Source: an uncultured Dorea sp.
Lineage (GTDB): Bacteria > Bacillota > Clostridia > Lachnospirales > Lachnospiraceae
Reading direction: 5' to 3'
Assembly: GCA_910578495.1 (NCBI GenBank)
Contig: CAJTRE010000063.1
Coordinates: 1-6,685, forward strand
Length of the DNA: 6,685 nt
In this document: positions 1 to 5,761 of the stretch, piece by piece
Position numbering within the stretch: the first letter of the stretch is position 1
Layout: the number at the start of each line of letters is the position of its first letter
Program-made: the position numbers and the translations under genes
Notes under the pieces: generated by a model
What the model was told of the DNA's origin: nothing
The model's input: the letters and a program-made list of their open reading frames with translations, nothing else
Databases searched by the model: none

Positions 1-163
1 AGGTTTTCCCAAAACGTCTTGGTCTGGTAAAGAGATTTACCATTCCACCGTTACGAAGCAGTTCTGAAATCAGACCTGTTTTATCCACATAATAATAGTT
101 GTCGTTAATAATCTGCTCAAAATTTTCTAATCCCACTGGAAGGCGTTTCTTTTCTTTGATCAT
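1..163 (-). CDS. AAA-ATPase-like protein (PD-(D/E)XK-associated family), N-terminal fragment
   Basis: This is the first 54 codons of a minus-strand gene cut by the left window edge. The visible protein starts MIKEKKRLPVGLENF, continues through a YYYVDKTGL motif, and ends in LFTRPRRFGKT. The PVG-x-F, YYVDKT and TRPRRFGKT signatures are typical of the AAA-ATPase-like family (PF09820), where RPRRFGKT is the P-loop. Full members usually run to about 500-600 residues and often end in a PD-(D/E)XK nuclease-like domain (PF08011); that part is outside the window. The ATG at 163-161 is chosen because an AAGGAG ribosome binding site (179-174) lies 10 bases upstream. The ATG five bases earlier runs straight into a stop. 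The gene has its own promoter and so need not belong to the operon behind it. The role of the family is poorly known; it is abundant and often multicopy in gut Clostridia and Bacteroidetes. Confidence 0.88.
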   Translation of the reverse strand, partial: MIKEKKRLPVGLENFEQIINDNYYYVDKTGLISELLRNGGMVNLFTRPRRFGKT

Positions 164-185
164 ATCATTCACACTCCTTCTCTAT

Positions 186-221
186 CAACTATATTATAAC
201 AAAGATACACCCAAAAGCCTA
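186..221 (-). promoter_or_regulatory. Extended -10 promoter for the AAA-ATPase-like gene
   Basis: Read on the minus strand, positions 201-193 spell TGTTATAAT, a perfect -10 hexamer preceded by the TGn extension. Seventeen bases upstream, at 221-216, is TAGGCT, a poor -35 match; extended -10 promoters often tolerate that. Transcription would start near 186, leaving a short leader that contains the AAGGAG site at 179-174. It lies in the 71-bp gap after the stop of the primase-like gene. I see no clear hairpin terminator in this gap, so read-through from the upstream operon is possible. Confidence 0.6.
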
Positions 222-234
222 TACCTAACTTTTC

Positions 235-1446
235 TCATAATTCCCGTAACTCCCAGTCGTCAATGCCTTTGTAATTCTCCTGCCAGTAACCTTCATCATC
301 CGTATCCCAAACCGCACGCTTACAGATCAAGCCCAGTTTTTCACAAATCTCATAGAGTTTCAGGCAGCCTTTCCGGATATGATCCCGTTTTTCTCTCTTT
401 TTCGGACATTCCTGACTGCCGCCCCCACAGGCTGTACAGGCTTCACTGTAAGCACGGTCACAATGAGTCCGTATGCATTTATCCATATCATTTGCTTCAA
501 TGACTGCTTTTACTCCCCGGGCTTTCAACCGGTTCAGTGCCAGCTCCAATTCTTTATAAGCGGACACACCCGGGTTCCCAAGATAGGGCTGTCCGGTTCT
601 CTGGAAAGCCGCTTCTGCTTTTAAAATGCCTTCCGTCACGTAAACCACCGGATTGTTCAGAACACCGGAAAAACTTACCGGGCTTCCGGGGGAACAGCCT
701 TTTTCCATCCTCGCACTGCTGAGCCATACATATTTCCGTTTCTGATAAGGAACGTCCAAACGGATCTGAAATGCAATGAGCAGCCCTTCATCGTTCCACA
801 CCGGACAGAGATATCCGCTATTCTTCTGGTAAAAGGCGATTTCCCAGTCGCCATGATAATTCATGAAGAAACCCGGCACGCCTTCCAGCCTGCATCCACG
901 TTTCAGTAATTTCCTGGCGATTGCAGCAGATTCTTCAGCACAGGTACTTTTATACCCCAATGCTTCCATATTTGCAACTTCCGCTTCTGTAAGCCCCCGC
1001 CTCAATAAATCCATTCTATGTCGGGGCAGTAACTCCAGCAAAGTTAAAAGTTCCCGGTACGTATGATCCCGTCTCTTGTAATCTGCCGGCTTTGCCAGAG
1101 ACTCTTTCTGTCTCTTTTTCCGGTGCCGGATCTCCAGTTTCCTTTCCATCTGTTCTCCTGTACCAAAATGTAAGTTCTTCCGTATTTCATGGTACGCTTC
1201 TTTATAACGGTCTGAACCATATAACCCGGTCATTTCTGCATACAGTGTCAACATATTTCCCGCCGCCTCACAATGGAAACAATGATAGATATTTGCCAGT
1301 TCGCCGTCCTTGTATACGACAAAGTTACACTTTCCCCGCCTGTCCCCGCAAAACGGGCAGACCACATTATAGGAAGCATCATCACCGCCGGGGAGCCTCT
1401 CGATCCCCAAAATATTTCCAACGTCTGTAATCGTAAATGGTGTCAT
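235..1446 (-). CDS. CHC2 zinc-finger / Toprim primase-like protein
   Basis: This 403-aa protein combines a DnaG-like zinc-binding module with a Toprim fold and is probably a mobile-element primase or a primase-derived DNA replication factor. Residues 30-59 carry CPFC followed by HCFHC (Cys30, Cys33, Cys56, Cys59), the CHC2-type zinc ribbon. Residues 268-322 look like Toprim: VYVTEGILKA supplies the conserved Glu272 and Lys275, and EANDMD supplies the DxD aspartates 320 and 322. The end, KGIDDWEL, matches the G-[IL]-DD motif seen in DUF3854/Toprim proteins. Between them is a basic region (about 100-150). Unusually, residues 324-347 just after DxD hold five cysteines. The frame stays open upstream to an ATG at 1497, but that start has no ribosome binding site and would span a hairpin. 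The ATG at 1446 has GAGGT six bases upstream and is preferred. It is the last gene of the operon, after the ERF-type gene. Polymerising activity is not proven by sequence. Confidence 0.82.
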   Translation of the reverse strand: MTPFTITDVGNILGIERLPGGDDASYNVVCPFCGDRRGKCNFVVYKDGELANIYHCFHCEAAGNMLTLYAEMTGLYGSDRYKEAYHEIRKNLHFGTGEQMERKLEIRHRKKRQKESLAKPADYKRRDHTYRELLTLLELLPRHRMDLLRRGLTEAEVANMEALGYKSTCAEESAAIARKLLKRGCRLEGVPGFFMNYHGDWEIAFYQKNSGYLCPVWNDEGLLIAFQIRLDVPYQKRKYVWLSSARMEKGCSPGSPVSFSGVLNNPVVYVTEGILKAEAAFQRTGQPYLGNPGVSAYKELELALNRLKARGVKAVIEANDMDKCIRTHCDRAYSEACTACGGGSQECPKKREKRDHIRKGCLKLYEICEKLGLICKRAVWDTDDEGYWQENYKGIDDWELREL

Positions 1447-1462
1447 ATCCTCTACCTCAAAA

Positions 1463-1491
1463 GAACATGGTCCCACTGGAGAACCATGTTC
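1463..1491 (-). promoter_or_regulatory. Perfect 9-bp hairpin between the ERF-type and primase-like genes
   Basis: GAACATGGT at 1463-1471 is the exact reverse complement of ACCATGTTC at 1483-1491, with an 11-base loop. It sits wholly in the 56-bp gap between the stop at 1503 and the preferred start at 1446. In the direction of transcription the stem is followed by only four T residues and then at once by the GAGGT ribosome binding site. It could be a weak terminator or attenuator that lowers primase expression, an RNA processing or stability element, or a protein-binding palindrome. The short T run makes strong termination unlikely. Its position argues against the upstream start at 1497. Confidence 0.6.
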
Positions 1492-1502
1492 ATGCAAACT
1501 TA

Positions 1503-2666
1503 TTATGCAGCCTTTAATTCTTCGGATTCATTCTGATAATCCAAAAGTGTTTTTGCCGCTTTTACCAATTCCTTATTCGGACCCTTATACTTATTTGCGA
1601 TCCATTTCAGGGTTTCCGTACCCTTGACCCCGGTTTCCAGAACCTGTTCCATTGTCTTGCCTTTGAATACGCCAAAGTCACACACGAATTTCTTTGCCGA
1701 TTCTACTTCGGAATCTGATGTTTCTTCTTCCAGTTCTCCTTGAAGTTCTTCCATAAAATCAGCATCCTCTTCAAATGGAACCTCTTGTGCATTGACGGGA
1801 ATGAATCCATCCGAATCCTCCGTTTTTTCTGCCGGCACTGTATCTTCTGCGTGCGGTTTTTCCCCGCCTTCAGATGTTGTAACTTCTTTCTTTTCCTCTG
1901 ATTTCGTTACATGCTCTGCCGGCTTTTCCTCAGATTTCATTACGTTCTCTGCCGGCTTTTCCTCTTTTTCCCGGACTGCCGTATCTTTCTCTGCTTCTGT
2001 CTTTTCCGTCACTCTAGCCACTGGGGTATTGCCTAACAGAGTTTTCATTTCCTTACTTTTCCCAGAGGATACCGCCGAGGTTCTTCTGCCTTCTGCTGCC
2101 CCTTGCTTATTCTCTGGTCTTTCTGCAGCCTTACTTGATTCCTTTCCTCTTTTGTGAGTTTCTTTTCCCCGCTTGTCCGCAGCATCCGTGTTCTGCTCCG
2201 CATCATGCTTTGTATAATCAGGATCTTCCTGCTCGCTTCCGACCTGGCGTATACAGAATTTATTACGGAAATAGTATTTCAGTCCATAAGTCAGTGCAGT
2301 ACCATGTGCCTTATCCGGAATCTCATTTGTCCCGGTAATATGGATGGTCGCATGTCTGTATTCCTCCGGCCGGTCCGCATTTGTCCAGCTGAGTTCCAAA
2401 TCCGCCTCATATCTCCAATAATCGTCTTTATCCAGTACCAGATATGTCAGATGCCCATCCTTGTCATACTGGGTGGGTATTTCACGCACAATATCGAAGT
2501 TCACGCCATATTTATTTAATGCCGGTGTCATTGCCTCGTAAATATCATCCAGTGTGGAAAAATCATAATCCACCTCATCATTATAAAATTTCTTTAAAAG
2601 AGTTGGCATTTTCCTTCTGATTCTTAACATTTTCTGTTCCAGATTTAAATATTGATAATTTTTCAT
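1503..2666 (-). CDS. ERF-family single-strand DNA annealing protein with ExoX-like C-terminal module
   Basis: This 387-aa protein is a recombinase-like annealing protein of the ERF superfamily (PF04404), which pairs complementary single strands in phage and conjugative-element recombination. Residues 1-150 form the ERF core: a helical start, EAMTPALNKYGV, then HITGTNE, the signature HGTALTYGLKYYFRN at 121-135, and the acidic QEDPD at 146-150. Residues 151-325 are a long, highly charged linker rich in Lys and Glu, including an 11-residue unit repeated at 235-256. Residues 326-378 (CDFGVFKGKTMEQV, then TLKWIANKY) resemble the small ExoX-like C-terminal domain with its G-x-[YF]-KGKT and LKWI motifs, often attached to DNA-processing proteins. 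A CAGGAGG site at 2683-2677 lies 10 bases before the ATG. The gene follows the 326-aa gene after 42 bases and precedes the primase-like gene. Annealing function is inferred from the family; no exonuclease partner gene is seen here. Confidence 0.85.
   Translation of the reverse strand: MKNYQYLNLEQKMLRIRRKMPTLLKKFYNDEVDYDFSTLDDIYEAMTPALNKYGVNFDIVREIPTQYDKDGHLTYLVLDKDDYWRYEADLELSWTNADRPEEYRHATIHITGTNEIPDKAHGTALTYGLKYYFRNKFCIRQVGSEQEDPDYTKHDAEQNTDAADKRGKETHKRGKESSKAAERPENKQGAAEGRRTSAVSSGKSKEMKTLLGNTPVARVTEKTEAEKDTAVREKEEKPAENVMKSEEKPAEHVTKSEEKKEVTTSEGGEKPHAEDTVPAEKTEDSDGFIPVNAQEVPFEEDADFMEELQGELEEETSDSEVESAKKFVCDFGVFKGKTMEQVLETGVKGTETLKWIANKYKGPNKELVKAAKTLLDYQNESEELKAA
1899..1964 (-). repeat. Two tandem 33-bp units in the ERF-type linker
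   Basis: Two in-frame 33-bp units encode EEKPAENVMKS and EEKPAEHVTKS, followed by a partial third copy starting EEKK. The DNA copies share the GCCGGCTTTTCCTC segment (plus-strand reading) and differ at a few bases. The repeats lie in the charged linker, so copy number probably varies between strains by slippage without harming the folded ends. Confidence 0.75.
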
Positions 2667-2708
2667 TAATTCGTTTCCTCCTGTTTCTGCTGATTTTGCG
2701 CTGCTTTC

Positions 2709-3689
2709 CTATTTTGCAGCCGTTTGATAAAGAAATTCTCCGCCGCATGACACGCTCTGTATATCTTCTATCCTAAATTCCGCCGGCTTTCCAAAGACAC
2801 GTTCCAAAACCCTCCTGTCTTTTTGGGCGAGGCTCTTAACAGAATAACAGCCTTTGGGATTACAAAGATCCGCCGCCCGCACATCCGTATGAATCACTTT
2901 CCCTTTCCTGCAAAGAACTATCTTTACAGTCCTGCAGCTGTTTCCTTCAAGTGCCTGTATCAGATGTTTGATTTTGTGCATACGGTCATTCGTAGTATTT
3001 AAAATTTCCCTGAGTTCATCCCGCACACAGCCGCATAAAATCCTCTGTTGTGAAATATACGGAATATTCCGTTTGATCCACCGCTTTGCAATCTTTTCCG
3101 CCACCTGCTCTCCATATTCCAGAAACAGCAAATACGTGGTATCGGAAAAAGAAGTCTCCAAAGAAATCTTCGGTATGAATCTGATATCAGCAGGATTCAC
3201 CCCCTGCAGATAGTAGTTCTCTGCACATTCTCTGATTTCACTGCGGACCACCAGCGGTATCAGGCTCCTTGCATCAAGACCGGATTGGCATACAAACTCC
3301 TGCCAATGCATCCCCAGTATTTCATCCGCTTTTTGACCGGCTTGTTCCTCTGCTTCTTTCCTGACATCTGTTCTGCATGGAAACACTATTTCTTCCGGAA
3401 GACCAAGTAACGCAGCCAGCTTCATATCCACGTCATACAGGTTGTAGTTTTTTCTTACATACAGTCCTGCAAATTTCAGGTCATGTCCGGGCACAAGACT
3501 TTTCCCTGTCCCTTTCTGGAGGTACAGATAGAAGAAACTCCCCTGTCTTATCTTTAATACTGTGCAGTTTTGGTGTTCCCATGTATCGCTTTCCTCTGTT
3601 TCATTTAACCATGCAAAAAAACGTTCGGTACAAGCTCCGGACAGCACCCATGCAGGCAGCATTGCCGATTCGTCCTTTTTCAGTTTCAT
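2709..3689 (-). CDS. Uncharacterised 326-aa protein, translationally coupled to the 370-aa gene
   Basis: I do not recognise this family. The protein is soluble in character, with no signal peptide and no membrane segment. The N-terminal part (11-100) contains AWVLSGACTERFFAWLNE and a hydrophobic, probably beta-rich stretch (44-58). The middle (110-160, 195-245) looks helical. The C-terminal part (253-320) again looks alpha/beta. Nine cysteines are scattered with no CxxC pair. A KGTGKS string at 59-64 lacks the first glycine of a P-loop. The ATG overlaps the stop of the 370-aa gene by one base (TAATG), and GGGAGAG at 3704-3698 inside that gene is well placed as its ribosome binding site. The two products are therefore probably made in step and may interact. 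The gene lies just ahead of the ERF-type gene, so a role in mobile-element DNA metabolism or its control is a reasonable guess, but only from context. Confidence 0.8.
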   Translation of the reverse strand: MKLKKDESAMLPAWVLSGACTERFFAWLNETEESDTWEHQNCTVLKIRQGSFFYLYLQKGTGKSLVPGHDLKFAGLYVRKNYNLYDVDMKLAALLGLPEEIVFPCRTDVRKEAEEQAGQKADEILGMHWQEFVCQSGLDARSLIPLVVRSEIRECAENYYLQGVNPADIRFIPKISLETSFSDTTYLLFLEYGEQVAEKIAKRWIKRNIPYISQQRILCGCVRDELREILNTTNDRMHKIKHLIQALEGNSCRTVKIVLCRKGKVIHTDVRAADLCNPKGCYSVKSLAQKDRRVLERVFGKPAEFRIEDIQSVSCGGEFLYQTAAK

Positions 3690-4801
3690 TATGTAATCTC
3701 TCCCGGTATGTCATAGTCATGCCAGCGGACATTCATGCACCGTGCGATTTTTTCTTCCATTTTCACAAGGCTGGAAGGACTGCAGCCGCTTTTTCTTGCA
3801 AAAAAGAGCACTTCGCAAAGCCCGCAGTAAATCTCGTAAGCGCTGCAGGGCTGATCTCCGAAGTTTGCCTTGAACCGTTCTACCGTCTCGGCAATCAGTT
3901 TTTTGCCAAAACTTTGTTTCTTCATGACTTCTGAGAGTGCATTCACCGGATACCGGATACGGATATCACACAGCTTTTCTATATCCCTTAGTTTCTGTTT
4001 GTAATACTGGAAAATGGATTCCATATTTTCGCTAAATTCTTCTAATCCCTGTTTATGCCGATGCTTTGTACGCAGCGCTTCCCCTAAGACAATCGTAAAA
4101 TCTCCGTCTAAAATGGAATAGAAAATATTTGCCCCCGATGCTCCCACATCAGAACTCACAATGCGGATAAATGTCTGAAGATTTCCAAAAAGCTTTTTCC
4201 CATGTTCCTCCATCAAATCTGCATAGGCTTTCGTCATCTTTTGGTCGACAATCTTCCAAGTGATCTGTGCCATATTGTGGTCTGCATAACCATAAAAAAA
4301 CTCGCCATTACGGTCACCGCTGATATATGCCGACGCAACCATAAAGAGTTCCGGCATGGAGATAATCGCATAATCTGCTTCATCGCCGGAGAGTACTCCC
4401 CTTACCTTACCTTCTGAGATACGCAGAAGCGCATCCCCTTTCGCAACCTGCAGGCATTCATTAAGGATATCCGCCAGTACCGATTTTTTGACATCCATAA
4501 GCGCTGTACCTTTGATCCTTGCGCGGTCTTTCAGCGTACTGACTGCCGTTTTTCCCAAAGGATACATTCCCTGCGGAAACTGAAGCAGTAATCCGGAATG
4601 CTTCTTTGTATCTGCCAGCAGGTCTTTCATGTCAACGCCTTCCATATCCGGCATCAGCACTTCATGTCCGGAAACTGTCAGGACGCTTAAGCTTCGTGAC
4701 GGTGTACGAATCCATTCTGCCCTTTCATCAATTTCCTCCAGATACACGTGGAAACTTAATTCGTCTTTAAATTCCTTTCCAAATTCATCATAATAATACA
4801 T
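3689..4801 (-). CDS. DUF932-like 370-aa protein of the mobile element
   Basis: This 370-aa protein shows the layout of phage/plasmid DUF932-type proteins, whose function is not established. The features I rely on are LKDRARIKGTAL (90-101), the GKVRGVLSGDEADYAII stretch (131-147, resembling the family's K-[VA]-R-A-[VF]-LSD motif), and IRIVSSDVGASGANIFYSI (212-230), resembling the family's N-S-[ED]-[VT]-G segment. The remaining C-terminal part (250-355) is helical and charged. There is no signal peptide or membrane span. AAGGAG at 4811-4806 lies four bases before the ATG, slightly close but strong. The stop overlaps the start of the 326-aa gene. DUF932 genes commonly travel with annealing proteins and primases on plasmids, phages and conjugative elements, which fits the neighbours. 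The assignment rests on remembered motif shape, so treat the family name as moderate; the gene itself is secure. Confidence 0.8.
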   Translation of the reverse strand: MYYYDEFGKEFKDELSFHVYLEEIDERAEWIRTPSRSLSVLTVSGHEVLMPDMEGVDMKDLLADTKKHSGLLLQFPQGMYPLGKTAVSTLKDRARIKGTALMDVKKSVLADILNECLQVAKGDALLRISEGKVRGVLSGDEADYAIISMPELFMVASAYISGDRNGEFFYGYADHNMAQITWKIVDQKMTKAYADLMEEHGKKLFGNLQTFIRIVSSDVGASGANIFYSILDGDFTIVLGEALRTKHRHKQGLEEFSENMESIFQYYKQKLRDIEKLCDIRIRYPVNALSEVMKKQSFGKKLIAETVERFKANFGDQPCSAYEIYCGLCEVLFFARKSGCSPSSLVKMEEKIARCMNVRWHDYDIPGEIT

Positions 4802-4824
4802 GCTACTCCTTTCTGGGATTCTTT

Positions 4825-4968
4825 TTATTTCGAGATTCCGGTCACCATCAGGATGTTCCGGATTCTTCCGTTATCAATCTCAAAAAGATAACCATCCTTG
4901 CTCATTTCCGTTAATGTCATAATATCCAGTTCATTGATACCGTCCCACATTACTTTAACTGTCTGCAT
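4825..4968 (-). CDS. Small 47-aa hypothetical protein
   Basis: A complete 47-codon ORF starts MQTVKVMWDGINELDIM and ends MVTGISK. It is mildly acidic in the middle, with no membrane segment and no cysteines. Its ribosome binding site is excellent: AAAGGAGG at 4982-4975, six bases before the ATG. The stop is 23 bases before the ATG of the 370-aa gene, with that gene's ribosome binding site in between. The tight spacing and strong ribosome binding site make it a likely real first or second gene of the operon. I do not recognise the family; short proteins of this kind are common in conjugative elements of Clostridia. No function is proposed. Confidence 0.65.
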   Translation of the reverse strand: MQTVKVMWDGINELDIMTLTEMSKDGYLFEIDNGRIRNILMVTGISK

Positions 4969-5080
4969 ATTGTTCCTCCTTTGCTTTTACTTTTCTCTGC
5001 GGCATCATGCCCTGTCCAGCGGTATTTCTTTTCTGTGCAGCCTGACGCTTCCCACATTTCCTGTTACTTTCATTCGTCAT
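4955..5080 (-). CDS. Possible 41-aa basic peptide, alternative reading upstream of the 47-aa gene
   Basis: From the ATG at 5080 a 41-codon frame runs to a TAA at 4957-4955, overlapping the start of the 47-aa gene by 14 bases. The product (MTNESNRKCGKRQAAQKRN and on) is very basic and hydrophilic. AGGAGG at 5086-5081 touches this ATG with no spacer, which is poor for initiation. An ATG seven bases downstream in another frame is better placed. It may be a non-coding overlap; kept because overlap with the next gene would give coupling. Confidence 0.3.
   Translation of the reverse strand: MTNESNRKCGKRQAAQKRNTAGQGMMPQRKVKAKEEQYADS
5005..5073 (-). CDS. Possible 22-aa leader peptide
   Basis: The ATG at 5073 has AGGAGG (5086-5081) seven bases upstream, ideal spacing, and opens a 22-codon frame (MKVTGNVGSVRLHRKEIPL, ending DRA) to a TGA at 5007-5005. 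It uses the same ribosome binding site as the 41-codon reading but a different frame. It could be a leader peptide, a true microprotein, or a remnant. The ribosome binding site is the only solid evidence; the peptide matches nothing I know. Confidence 0.35.
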   Translation of the reverse strand: MKVTGNVGSVRLHRKEIPLDRA

Positions 5081-5098
5081 CCTCCTTTCTGAAAAATG

Positions 5099-5120
5099 GA
5101 CACAAAAAAAGACACAAAAA
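5099..5120. repeat. Short direct repeat next to the IS left end
   Basis: GACACAAAAA occurs at 5099-5108 and again at 5111-5120, twelve bases apart in phase, just before the IS end. Read on the minus strand this is a T-rich tract ahead of the operon's first ribosome binding site. It may be simple low-complexity leader DNA or half of a binding site split from its promoter by the IS. Weak evidence for function. Confidence 0.45.
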
Positions 5121-5126
5121 GATTCC

Positions 5127-5150
5127 TGAACCGCCCCCCAAAAGTTAGAC
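5127..5150 (+). repeat. IS left terminal inverted repeat (IS150-type)
   Basis: The segment begins TG, has a run of six C at 5134-5139, and ends AAAAGTTAGAC, the recognisable tip of IS150-group elements where the transposase binds and cleaves. The exact first base is inferred from the usual TG start. No matching right copy is found within the window. Confidence 0.65.
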
Positions 5151-5162
5151 CAAAAATCTAAC
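5144..5162 (+). promoter_or_regulatory. Hairpin in IS leader, before the orfA ribosome binding site
   Basis: GTTAGA (5144-5149) and TCTAAC (5157-5162) form a 6-bp stem with a 7-base loop, overlapping the inner part of the left inverted repeat and ending four bases before the orfA GGAGG. On read-through transcripts entering from outside, such a structure could hinder translation; transcripts started inside would lack part of it. This protective role is known for several insertion sequences and is only inferred here. Confidence 0.4.
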
Positions 5163-5182
5163 GATTGGAGGTCGGTTTATTT

Positions 5183-5761
5183 ATGGCTAAATATAGCTTT
5201 GAACTAAAAAAGGAAATAGCACTTGCATATCTGTCTGGAAAAGGAAGTTTTGGTTCTTTAGCAAAGGATTATAGTATTCCAGATAAAAGACAAGTGCACA
5301 AATGGGTGAAAGTATATCAAAAACTAGGTGACGCCGGACTGTGTAGGTCAAGAAGCAAAAATAAATATTCTTTCGAATATAAGATTTCTGTAGTAGAATC
5401 ATATTTATCAAGTGAGCTCTCATATCAGGAACTATCTCTTAAAGAGGGGATTAATAATCCGTCACTTATTACGAGATGGGTAAATGAGTTTCAAATTGCA
5501 GGACCTGATGCCTTGAGACCACGAAAGAAAGGTCGAAAGAAAACATTGGATAAGACTAAGAAAGATACTGTAACCCAATCGTTAGAAGACAGTATTGTTA
5601 ATACAAGTGCTGAGCATATAAAAGAATTAGAGGATGAACTCCTGAAACTAAGGATAGAGAATGCATTTTTAAAAGAACTGAGGAGACTGCGTTTAGAAGA
5701 CGAAGAAAAAACGAGAGAACGGCTCGAATCATCTGCAGCCTCCGAAGAGAGTTCAAATTAA
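5183..5761 (+). CDS. IS150-type transposase OrfA
   Basis: This 192-aa OrfA is the DNA-binding half of an IS3-family transposase. It has two helix-turn-helix regions, about residues 5-45 (ending VHKWVKVYQKLG) and 57-112 (SYQELSLKEG, then ITRWVNEFQ, ending in the basic RPRKKGRKK). A leucine-zipper coiled coil follows at about 145-175 (HIKELEDELLKLRIENAFL), used for multimerisation. The ATG at 5183 is chosen over an in-frame TTG at 5165 because the GGAGG at 5167-5171 lies 11 bases before it and would be inside a gene started at 5165. Length and layout match intact IS150-group OrfA proteins. A run of six A near the end (5706-5711) is the likely site where some ribosomes slip to make the OrfAB fusion transposase. 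Without slipping, OrfA ends 16 codons later and acts as a regulator in this family. Confidence 0.9.
   Translation: MAKYSFELKKEIALAYLSGKGSFGSLAKDYSIPDKRQVHKWVKVYQKLGDAGLCRSRSKNKYSFEYKISVVESYLSSELSYQELSLKEGINNPSLITRWVNEFQIAGPDALRPRKKGRKKTLDKTKKDTVTQSLEDSIVNTSAEHIKELEDELLKLRIENAFLKELRRLRLEDEEKTRERLESSAASEESSN
5706..5712 (+). promoter_or_regulatory. Programmed -1 frameshift site (AAAAAAC) joining orfA to orfB
   Basis: In the orfA frame the codons are GAA-GAA-AAA-ACG. A tRNA on AAA (5708-5710) can slip back one base onto another AAA, after which reading continues AAC GAG AGA in the orfB frame. That frame then runs through ARIICSLRREFKLKDLL, the usual OrfB beginning, with no stop in between. A possible stimulating stem pairs GGCT (5721-5724) with AGCC (5737-5740). 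The site fits the A-run slippage known for IS150; the efficiency is unknown. Confidence 0.65.

Noticed and set aside
131..140. Ten-base match TCCCACTGGA shared with 1471-1480
   Set aside because: One copy is inside the AAA-ATPase-like coding region and the other in the hairpin loop; flanks differ and the length is compatible with chance.
1447..1497. Seventeen-residue N-terminal extension of the primase-like protein (start at 1497)
   Set aside because: No ribosome binding site precedes it, it would read through the perfect hairpin, and the start at 1446 has a well-spaced GAGGT.
1899..1964. Tandem 33-bp units as a CRISPR array or replication iterons
   Set aside because: Only two imperfect, directly adjacent units exist, with no spacers, and they keep the reading frame of the ERF-type linker.
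1792..2157. 121-residue open frame on the plus strand rich in Ser and Phe
   Set aside because: It is the antisense shadow of the Lys/Glu-rich linker repeats; it has no ribosome binding site or recognisable domain.
3498..3515. KGTGKS string in the 326-aa protein as a P-loop
   Set aside because: The first glycine of GxxxxGK[ST] is absent (a Leu is in its place) and no Walker B-like context is apparent.
3377..3934. 185-residue open frame on the plus strand
   Set aside because: It crosses two secure minus-strand genes antisense, has odd composition and no ribosome binding site.
5187..5423. 78-residue minus-strand frame within orfA
   Set aside because: It is antisense to a well-identified transposase gene and shows no ribosome binding site or motif.
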